Assembly: GCA_020355945.1 (NCBI GenBank)
Contig: CP070627.1
Span: 2,017,547-2,023,218 of the forward strand
Source: Candidatus Aminicenantota bacterium
GTDB taxonomy: Bacteria > Acidobacteriota > Aminicenantia > UBA2199
Direction of reading: 5' to 3'
Length of the DNA stretch: 5,672 nucleotides
Both the position numbers and the translations under genes were made by a program. Below are positions 1-4,627 of the stretch, one piece after another. Numbering within the stretch: the first letter of the stretch is position 1; the number at the start of each line of letters is the position of its first letter. The notes under the pieces were generated by a model. That model saw only the letters and a list, made by a program, of their open reading frames with translations, did not search any database and was not told the origin of the DNA.

Positions 1-51
1 GGACTCTTTTTGAAAAAACCGTCCCCCCTGGACCCCCCTGCAAAAACTTTT
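1..51 (-). repeat. Palindromic G-run/T-run dispersed repeat, copy A (truncated by window edge)
   Basis: Read on the minus strand, this is AAAAGTTTTTG, a G-run, CCAG, a second G-run, then GTTTTTTCAAAAAG. The order and most bases match the plus-strand stretch 3393-3448, apart from a 9-base insertion in that copy. The unit is half of a hairpin (CCAG-G-run, T-run, C, A-run, then C-run-CTGG) whose right arm lies beyond the window. Here it is read through in frame by the NRPS gene as a Gly-rich segment (KFLQGGPGGTVFSKRV). Confidence 0.75.
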
Positions 52-1432
52 GATTGGCCACTTCTCTTAACTGAATCCCTTTGGGTAACACTCCAATCTC
101 ACCAACCCTCTTGCCACCATCACTTATTATATTCTTTACTACACCAATAAAAAGATGAGACATCTCTTCTACTACAACTCGACTCAATAACCGCTTGTTG
201 AAAATAAAATTCACCTCAATACGATCAAATATAGTAAGAATAACAGTTAAATCATAATCGGTCATTCCTACACTGGAAAAAGAACCAAAAGAAAATTCAC
301 TGGTTTCTTGTATCGATCTGATGTCCAACGGGTAATTTTCTATCACCACCAACGAATCAAAAAGCACATCACCCCGATACCACCTGAGATATTCTTTTAA
401 AAAAACCGGGGAAACATTTTCAAATTCCTCCCGCTGCCTCAACATACGACTTATTCGCTGAAGTACGTCTATTACCTTTTCCCCGGGAAAAGCCTTCACC
501 CGCAAAGGCAGCGTATTAATAAAAAGCCCAACCATGTTTTCTATATTCTCTACCTTCGCCGACCTCCCCGATACCGTCGTATCAAACAGTATATCCCGGC
601 AATCATTATAACCCTGCAATAAAAGCCCCCAGGCAAAATAAACCAGGGAAGATAATGAAATTTTATGCTCCCTGACGAAACTTTCTATATCCCTTTTGAT
701 TGCAGCATGAAATTTAAACCGATACTCCCCTACACTTCTTACTTCTTCTCTTCTCTTTGCAAAACCTCCATGTCGATGTTTAACCTCAAATCCTTCAAGA
801 TACTCCTTCCAAAATTTTTCCCGCTTTTGCTTTATATCATCCGTATCCTGGCTCTGAATCCAACAGATGAAATCTTTGAGCCTCCCTTTTCCAGGCTTTA
901 CCGGGACTCGATGATGACGCAGATCATTGTAAGCATTAAAAAATTCTTTTAAAATAATCCCGTTACTCCACCCGTCATATAAAATATGGTGATTGCTCAC
1001 GAGCATTGCATATTTTTCTTCCTCGATTTTACATAACCTCACTCGAAAAGCCACCTCACGTAAATCGAATTTTTCATTCCTATCCCTGTCTCTTAAATCT
1101 TTCAATAATTTTTTCTTCTCATCCCTGTTCCTGCTTGAAAAATCAAAATATTCCAGGTTAAGATGGTGTTCTTTCAAAATAATTTGCACCGGTTCTTTTA
1201 CCTTTTCCCACCGGAACACGGTTCGCAGCATTTCATTGCTGTGGATAACAAAATCCCAGGCTTTTCGGAAAAGTGCGATATCTATTTTACCTGAAATTTC
1301 AAGGTATAATTGTTCGAGATTTTTACCGCTTCCCGGGTCTTTTAAATAAAGAAAAAGCATCCCCTGCTGCATTGGGGTTAATGCAATAATGTCTTCTACA
1401 TTCTTTGAACCGGCTTTATTCATCTTTTTCAT
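1..1432 (-). CDS. Nonribosomal peptide synthetase, N-terminal condensation domain (partial, runs off left edge)
   Basis: The minus strand is open from ATG at 1432 to the window edge (477 codons, no stop). The protein starts almost directly with an NRPS condensation (C) domain, which joins an upstream acyl or peptidyl group to the amino acid held on the module's own carrier protein. Visible motifs in order: LTPMQQGMLF (residues 18-27, C1 region), the catalytic HHILYDG (148-154, the HHxxxDG motif with its second His intact), DTTVSGR (284-290), NMVGLFINTLPLRV (299-312), REEFE and FDSLVVIENYPLD (from 358). The domain ends near residue 455; an adenylation domain would be expected next but lies outside. 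The start at 1432 is preferred over ATG 1423 because AAAAGGGG lies 6 bases upstream. The gene is divergent from the operon at 2290. From about residue 461 the frame passes through a palindromic repeat (1-51), so the gene might be altered or broken there. The product is unknown. Confidence 0.93.
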   Translation of the reverse strand, partial: MKKMNKAGSKNVEDIIALTPMQQGMLFLYLKDPGSGKNLEQLYLEISGKIDIALFRKAWDFVIHSNEMLRTVFRWEKVKEPVQIILKEHHLNLEYFDFSSRNRDEKKKLLKDLRDRDRNEKFDLREVAFRVRLCKIEEEKYAMLVSNHHILYDGWSNGIILKEFFNAYNDLRHHRVPVKPGKGRLKDFICWIQSQDTDDIKQKREKFWKEYLEGFEVKHRHGGFAKRREEVRSVGEYRFKFHAAIKRDIESFVREHKISLSSLVYFAWGLLLQGYNDCRDILFDTTVSGRSAKVENIENMVGLFINTLPLRVKAFPGEKVIDVLQRISRMLRQREEFENVSPVFLKEYLRWYRGDVLFDSLVVIENYPLDIRSIQETSEFSFGSFSSVGMTDYDLTVILTIFDRIEVNFIFNKRLLSRVVVEEMSHLFIGVVKNIISDGGKRVGEIGVLPKGIQLREVANQKFLQGGPGGTVFSKRV

Positions 1433-1438
1433 ACGAAT

Positions 1439-1446
1439 CCCCTTTT
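1439..1446 (-). promoter_or_regulatory. Ribosome binding site of the NRPS gene
   Basis: On the minus strand AAAAGGGG lies 6 bases before ATG 1432. It is 15 bases from the in-frame ATG at 1423, too far for that start. This decides the start codon. Confidence 0.6.
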
Positions 1447-1462
1447 AAATTCCGAAGTGTAG

Positions 1463-1486
1463 GCTGCCGCCACTGCATGCGGCAGC
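1463..1486. other. Perfect 8-bp hairpin in the NRPS leader
   Basis: GCTGCCGC (1463-1470) and GCGGCAGC (1479-1486) are exact inverted repeats around an 8-base loop. On the minus strand the hairpin ends about 17 bases before the NRPS Shine-Dalgarno and 31 before its ATG, so it would sit in the 5' leader. It has no U-tract on the minus strand, so it is not an intrinsic terminator of the usual kind. It may be an operator or an mRNA-stabilising structure. Confidence 0.5.
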
Positions 1487-1900
1487 AATTCACGCCCACT
1501 TTACGAGCGTTCAATGTAGGATATTATTTGAAATTTCTTTAACAAAATTTTTCGGTCTTAACTGGAGTTTGAAGCCTTTCAGACCTTAGAAAACATACGT
1601 GGCACGCCTCTTTTTGAAATACTTCATGAAATTGATTAGTTTCTTAGAATTAACATTTAATTGTTATACAAAAACTGCTTTTTGACAAGCCCTAATTTTG
1701 TTGGATACGTTAACGCCCACAGACTCCCTCTTCCCTGCCCGACAGGTCCGGGTTTTTAATGAAAAGGCTTTATTTTCACCCCTTTCTAACACCCAACATT
1801 TTTAAGGGATAAACCATTTAAGTATTTCCGGTGACAGGAAAGAGGAAAAAGAAGTTAAGAAAGAAGCCAGAGCCAAATCCATTCCTATCTCGATTAAATA

Positions 1901-1921
1901 ACCTGGTTTTCACTTCCAGGT
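1901..1921. other. Hairpin just upstream of the terminator
   Basis: ACCTGG (1901-1906) and CCAGGT (1916-1921) form a perfect 6-bp stem with a 9-base loop, ending 7 bases before the terminator stem at 1929. Tandem hairpins like this are seen at the 3' ends of small RNAs and mRNAs. I see no alternative pairing that would make it an antiterminator. Confidence 0.4.
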
Positions 1922-1928
1922 CAAAATA

Positions 1929-1958
1929 AAAAAGGGCAGCCGCAGCGCTGCCCTTTTT
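1929..1958. terminator. Strong bidirectional Rho-independent terminator
   Basis: GGGCAGC (1934-1940) and GCTGCCC (1947-1953) form a 7-bp GC stem with loop CGCAGC. It is flanked by an A-run on the left and a T-run on the right, extending the stem to 12 bp and giving a U-tract in both directions. It is a textbook intrinsic terminator. Its place is odd: the flanking genes both point away from it, so no annotated gene ends here. Confidence 0.85.
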
Positions 1959-1994
1959 ATTTCCAGCGGCGCGAATAAAAAAATGAACGCAAAT

Positions 1995-2099
1995 GGAACA
2001 TTTCTGAATGTATAAGGAACATATCTAGATGTAAAAGGAACATTTCGAGATGTAGATGGAACATATCCAGATGTATATGGAACAAATCCAGGTGAAGTG
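1995..2099. repeat. Five 21-bp tandem repeats with internal dyad
   Basis: Units start at 1995, 2016, 2037, 2058 and 2079, exactly 21 bases apart, with approximate consensus GGAACATWTCYAGATGTA plus three variable bases. Four of the five units carry the inverted pair ACAT-N6-ATGT; the last has decayed. The period equals two helical turns and also seven codons. One plus-strand frame is open across the array (NISRC-type heptads, stop TGA at 2098-2100) and one minus-strand frame is open too, but neither has a start codon or ribosome binding site. The array ends about 100 bases before the operon promoter. Confidence 0.85.
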
Positions 2100-2139
2100 A
2101 ATCAGAATAGCACCTTGAAGCAATTTTTTTTTATCTCTT

Positions 2140-2166
2140 CTTCGTGCCCTTCGTGTACTTCGTGGT
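2140..2166 (+). repeat. Three 9-bp CTTCGTG repeats
   Basis: CTTCGTGCC, CTTCGTGTA and CTTCGTGGT follow each other exactly at 2140, 2149 and 2158, just after a T-run. Very similar CTTCGTG arrays are familiar intergenic repeats in many environmental bacterial genomes (from memory, not searched). The function is unknown. Confidence 0.6.
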
Positions 2167-2199
2167 AAAATTAGAATTACCGGTAAATGGAATCTTAGC

Positions 2200-2228
2200 T
2201 TGACTTTTTATCGTTAAAGTAATATAAA
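2200..2228 (+). promoter_or_regulatory. Sigma70-type promoter of the 2290-4518 operon
   Basis: TTGACT (2200-2205, five of six to consensus) and TATAAA (2223-2228, five of six) are separated by an ideal 17 bases. Transcription would start near 2235, leaving a leader of about 55 bases before ATG 2290. The element closely resembles the promoter at 4541. Confidence 0.7.
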
Positions 2229-2289
2229 TAAACCTTGAAATACCAATGACAAAATATGCATAAAAATCCAAAAAATAAGAGGTATAGTC

Positions 2290-2508
2290 ATGGCATCAAT
2301 CAAAGGTTATGTGGATTACAAACGCAGGGAATTTTGTAAGGACATCAAATGTCCGGTGCAATTGGATTTAGATACCCGTAAAGAGGGTTCCGACGAGTAT
2401 GAAAAAATTCGCGGCATATGCAAAACCGATTGCAGGTATACTACCTATCAATTTCATCATTGGTTAATTGATAAGGGTTATTTAATTGTCCGGCCCGAGG
2501 CGGGTTAG
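2290..2508 (+). CDS. Small four-cysteine protein of unknown function (72 aa)
   Basis: The start is supported by AAGAGG at 2277-2282, 7 bases before ATG, and by the promoter at 2200. The protein has two cysteine pairs, C16-x4-C21 (FCKDIKC) and C44-x3-C48 (ICKTDC), followed by an aromatic and His-rich stretch (YTTYQFHHWLIDKGYLIVRP). The four cysteines could bind zinc or an iron-sulfur cluster; this is inference only, since the spacing fits no standard motif I know. There is no signal peptide or membrane segment, so it is probably cytosolic. It is the first gene of the likely operon, 80 bases before the LsrF-type gene with no terminator between, which suggests a link with that enzyme or its dehydrogenase partner. 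I do not recognise a named family. The well-ordered sequence, ribosome binding site and promoter make it a real gene. Confidence 0.85.
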   Translation: MASIKGYVDYKRREFCKDIKCPVQLDLDTRKEGSDEYEKIRGICKTDCRYTTYQFHHWLIDKGYLIVRPEAG

Positions 2509-2588
2509 TGAGAAGTGGAGAAGAGAAGAAGTTAAGAATATTTATATAAAAAGAAACGATTTGATAAACATTTAAGGAGGTATTTCAA

Positions 2589-3383
2589 ATGGATTATGGA
2601 ATGAAAAACCGGTTGAGTCGGTTAATAAAGTCGGATGGTCGTTGTATGTTTATGCCTATTGATCATGGATATTTTTTAGGGCCCACCAATTGCCTGGAAA
2701 AACCGGGTGAAACGGTCAAACCACTGCTCCCATATTGTGATGCCCTATTTCTTACCCGGGGGGTATTGCGTTCATGCATTGATCCTTCTGTTGATAAACC
2801 TATTATACTCAGGGTATCCGGTGGACCCAGTATTGTAGGGAAAGACCTGGCCAATGAATTAATCACTACAACGATCGAGGAAGTGATCCGGTTGAATGCC
2901 AGTGCTGTTGGGGTATCTATTTTTGTGGGCACGGATTACGAAACCCAGACTATCATGAATTTGGCAGAGATCATTAATGAATGTGAGGATTATGGTATTC
3001 CTGTCATGGCGGTAACGGCGGTGGGCAAGGAAACAGAAAAGCGGGAAGCTCGTTACCTGTCGTTATGTTGTCGGATTGCTGCTGAAATGGGGGCAAAAGT
3101 AGTAAAGACTTACTGGTGTGCCAAAGATTTTGATAAAGTAGTAGAAGGTTGCCCGGTGCCTGTAGTAATGGCTGGGGGACCTAAGTGTGAAACTGAGCGA
3201 GAAGTTTTTGATTTTGTTTATGATGGTCTTCAGAATGGTGCGATTGGCATCAACCTGGGGCGAAACATCTGGCAGCATCCTCATCCCGTGGCCATGGCCA
3301 AATCTTTAAATTCAATTGTCCACGGCAATGCCACCCCTAAAGAAGCCGATGACATGTTCCAGGAGTTAAAGAGCAGCAAATAA
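2589..3383 (+). CDS. DhnA/LsrF-type class I aldolase or thiolase (264 aa)
   Basis: This is a TIM-barrel Schiff-base enzyme of the DeoC/DhnA/LsrF group. It aligns well by eye with E. coli LsrF (3-hydroxy-5-phosphonooxypentane-2,4-dione thiolase): YGMKNRLSRL near the N-terminus, the IDHGYFLGPT loop (residues 24-33), TRGVLRS (56-62), AVTAVGKE (141-148), RIAAEMGAKVVKTYW (162-176) with K173 as the expected Schiff-base lysine, VVMAGGPK (192-199) and GRNIWQHPHPVAM (224-236), which should bind phosphate. It lacks the roughly 27-residue N-terminal extension of E. coli LsrF. The start follows a strong AAGGAGG at 2574-2580, 8 bases upstream. No lsrK, lsrR, lsrB or transporter genes are visible, so a role in AI-2 breakdown is not shown; the substrate may be another phosphorylated keto sugar. 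The next gene, a zinc dehydrogenase, may prepare its substrate or use its product. The alternative is a 2-amino-3,7-dideoxyheptulosonate synthase-like or fructose-bisphosphate aldolase activity. Confidence 0.9.
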   Translation: MDYGMKNRLSRLIKSDGRCMFMPIDHGYFLGPTNCLEKPGETVKPLLPYCDALFLTRGVLRSCIDPSVDKPIILRVSGGPSIVGKDLANELITTTIEEVIRLNASAVGVSIFVGTDYETQTIMNLAEIINECEDYGIPVMAVTAVGKETEKREARYLSLCCRIAAEMGAKVVKTYWCAKDFDKVVEGCPVPVVMAGGPKCETEREVFDFVYDGLQNGAIGINLGRNIWQHPHPVAMAKSLNSIVHGNATPKEADDMFQELKSSK

Positions 3384-3392
3384 CCCCCTAAT

Positions 3393-3471
3393 AAAAAGTT
3401 TTTGTGGGGGGGGCCAGATGCGTCACGGGGGCAGTTTTTTCAAAAAGCGCCCCCCCTGGCCGCCGGAGGCA
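3393..3471 (+). repeat. Palindromic G-run/T-run dispersed repeat, copy B (full length)
   Basis: It begins AAAAAGTTTTTG, then has a G-run, GGCCAG (3412-3417), nine extra bases (3418-3426), GGGGG (3427-3431), TTTTTTCAAAAA (3435-3446), a C-run (3450-3456), CTGGCC (3456-3461) and the tail GCCGGAGGCA. GGCCAG pairs with CTGGCC, the G-run with the C-run, and the T-run with the A-run, making a long hairpin with the nine extra bases as a bulge. The left two thirds match copy A at 1-51. It fills most of the 91-base gap between the aldolase and dehydrogenase genes. The stem could slow transcription or protect mRNA ends. Confidence 0.75.
3465..3469 (+). promoter_or_regulatory. Ribosome binding site of the dehydrogenase, inside repeat copy B
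   Basis: GGAGG lies 5 bases before ATG 3475. The upstream in-frame ATG at 3418 has no such site and falls in the 9-base insertion of the repeat. Starting there would add 19 repeat-encoded residues (RHGGSFFKKRPPWPPEAT) absent from the enzyme family. This decides the start at 3475. Confidence 0.75.
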
Positions 3472-3474
3472 ACA

Positions 3475-4518
3475 ATGCGTGTAGGAATGTATTATAATAA
3501 TCGTGATGTTCGAGTAGAAGAGATGTCCAGGCCCGGGATTGGTCCGGGTGAGATGCTTGTAAAAGTAATAGCCAGTGGTATTTGTGGCAGTGATGTATTG
3601 GAGTGGTACCGGGTAAAAAAGGCGCCCCGTGTGTTAGGGCATGAGATTGCCGGTGAAATTGTAGAACTAGGAGAGGGGGTTGATAATTATAAAGTAGGGC
3701 AGCGGGTATTTGTATCTCATCATATCCCTTGCAATACCTGTCATTATTGTCTCAAGGGGTATCACACTGCTTGTGAAACGTTACATACCACCAATTATGA
3801 TCCGGGAGGTTTTTCCGAATATATCCGGGTACCCCGGCTCAATGTGGACCGGGGTGTGTTTGTGCTGCCGGATGAGGTATCTTATAAAGAGGGGACTTTT
3901 GTCGAGCCGTTGGGTTGTGTTCTGCGTGGGCAGCGGGTGGCGCGGTTTCAGCCCGGGGACAGTGTCCTGATCCTGGGTGCTGGAATTTCCGGTTTGCTTC
4001 ATTTGGCAGCGGCGCGGGCCTTAGGTGCTGGCCGGATCATGGCTACCGATATTAATGAATACCGTCTCAAAGCCGCAAAAGACCTGGGCGCTGATGCCGT
4101 GCTCGATGTTGCCAGGGATATCCGCTCCGATGAGGATGTGCCGGCATGGGTACGACAGGTCAATAAAAGCCAATTGGTGGACCTGGCCATTGTCTGTACC
4201 GGTGCATTGTCGGCTTTTAAACAAGCGCTAAAATCCGTAGACCGCGGCGGCACGGTGATGTGTTTTGCCACAACAGAACCTGACGTGGAGATTCCTGTGC
4301 CTATGAATGAATTCTGGCGTAATGAAATCAAATTAATGCCCTCGTATGGCAATGCTCCCCTGGATGCCCGAATCGCTATTGAACTCATCCGCTGCAAACG
4401 AATCCCTTTGGAACAAATGATTACCCATTGTCTGCCCCTGGATAAAATCGCTTTAGGCTTCCAATTGGTAGCAGAGGCCGGTGAATCGATAAAAGTTATC
4501 ATCGAGCCGCATAAATAA
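3475..4518 (+). CDS. Zinc-dependent medium-chain alcohol/polyol dehydrogenase (347 aa)
   Basis: This belongs to the medium-chain dehydrogenase/reductase superfamily, sorbitol/threonine dehydrogenase-like branch, and oxidises an alcohol to a ketone or aldehyde with NAD in the cytosol. Residues numbered from ATG 3475: catalytic zinc site GICGSD (C37, D40), GHE (H56, E57) and E144 in FVEPLG; structural zinc site CNTCHYCLKGYHTAC with C86, C89, C92 and C100; Rossmann motif GAGISG (168-173), with D192 at the end of the next strand pointing to NAD rather than NADP. The 347-residue length is normal for the family. It is third in the likely operon, 91 bases after the aldolase-type gene. The pair suggests sequential oxidation and carbon-carbon cleavage (or the reverse) of a polyol or sugar derivative; the substrate is not determinable from sequence. 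The longer frame from 3418 is rejected because its extra residues come from the repeat. Confidence 0.93.
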   Translation: MRVGMYYNNRDVRVEEMSRPGIGPGEMLVKVIASGICGSDVLEWYRVKKAPRVLGHEIAGEIVELGEGVDNYKVGQRVFVSHHIPCNTCHYCLKGYHTACETLHTTNYDPGGFSEYIRVPRLNVDRGVFVLPDEVSYKEGTFVEPLGCVLRGQRVARFQPGDSVLILGAGISGLLHLAAARALGAGRIMATDINEYRLKAAKDLGADAVLDVARDIRSDEDVPAWVRQVNKSQLVDLAIVCTGALSAFKQALKSVDRGGTVMCFATTEPDVEIPVPMNEFWRNEIKLMPSYGNAPLDARIAIELIRCKRIPLEQMITHCLPLDKIALGFQLVAEAGESIKVIIEPHK

Positions 4519-4526
4519 TCTTTTTA

Positions 4527-4540
4527 GGGCGCCCGCGGGC
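4527..4540. other. Overlapping GC palindromes next to the -35 box
   Basis: GGGCGCCC (4527-4534) and GCCCGCGGGC (4531-4540) are both perfect palindromes and share four bases. They lie 8 bases after the dehydrogenase stop codon, directly against the -35 box at 4541. A run of nine T follows at 4546-4554. As RNA the palindrome leaves only a short stem of about 3 bp, so a terminator is weak at best; an operator for the downstream gene is equally possible. Confidence 0.35.
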
Positions 4541-4569
4541 TTGACTTTTTTTTTCCATTTCAATAAAAT
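4541..4569 (+). promoter_or_regulatory. Sigma70-type promoter of the membrane protein gene
   Basis: TTGACT (4541-4546) and TAAAAT (4564-4569) are each five of six to consensus with 17-base spacing. The start of transcription would be near 4576, about 52 bases before ATG 4628. The shared TTGACTTTTT and leader length make it a near twin of the promoter at 2200. Confidence 0.65.
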
Positions 4570-4627
4570 TCCTACTTAAAAGTAATTTATTTACAAAAAA
4601 TTAATTTTATGCCAAAAAGGAGGCGAT

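Larger units (their letters stand above)
1433..2289. other. Divergent intergenic region (857 bp) rich in repeats and hairpins, no supported protein gene
   Basis: This AT-rich stretch separates the leftward NRPS gene from the rightward operon. It contains the leader hairpin, an isolated terminator, a 21-bp tandem repeat, a CTTCGTG triplet repeat and the operon promoter, each listed separately. Two short open stretches are present but not called. At 1562-1639 a 25-codon frame with no ATG reads LEFEAFQTLENIRGTP and onward to a TAG. At 1831-1929 a GTG-initiated, Lys/Arg-rich 32-codon frame has its TAA at the base of the terminator stem but no ribosome binding site. Either could be a gene remnant. 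I could not find a convincing minus-strand promoter for the NRPS gene. Confidence 0.6.

Noticed and set aside
665..1349. Plus-strand open frames at 665-952 and 993-1349
   Set aside because: They lie antisense to the NRPS condensation domain, which has clear family motifs on the minus strand. Their Ser/Phe/Leu-rich translations are shadows.
1682..1710. Perfect TTGACA at 1682 as a plus-strand promoter, and TTGTCA with TATAAC on the minus strand as the NRPS promoter
   Set aside because: The plus-strand box has no acceptable -10 at 16-18 bases. The minus-strand pair is only 14 bases apart.
1738..1757. CCCG-loop-CGGG followed by TTTTT as a terminator
   Set aside because: The stem is only 4 bp and no gene ends before it.
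1831..1929. GTG-initiated 32-residue basic peptide ending at the terminator
   Set aside because: There is no Shine-Dalgarno site, and the Lys/Arg content merely reflects an A/G-rich tract. An overlapping frame is equally open.
1995..2099. Tandem array as a CRISPR
   Set aside because: Units are contiguous 21-bp repeats with no unique spacers, and no cas genes are visible.
1979..2100. Cys-rich heptad peptide encoded by the 21-bp array
   Set aside because: The frame has no start codon or ribosome binding site and follows a TAA at 1976; openness follows from the 21-base period.
3384..3474. Hairpin of repeat copy B as an intrinsic terminator splitting the operon
   Set aside because: The T-run lies in the loop side of the stem, not after it; the stem is followed by a C-run and a ribosome binding site, so efficient termination is unlikely.
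3999..4502. Minus-strand 167-codon open frame
   Set aside because: It is antisense to the zinc dehydrogenase and has no ribosome binding site or family resemblance.
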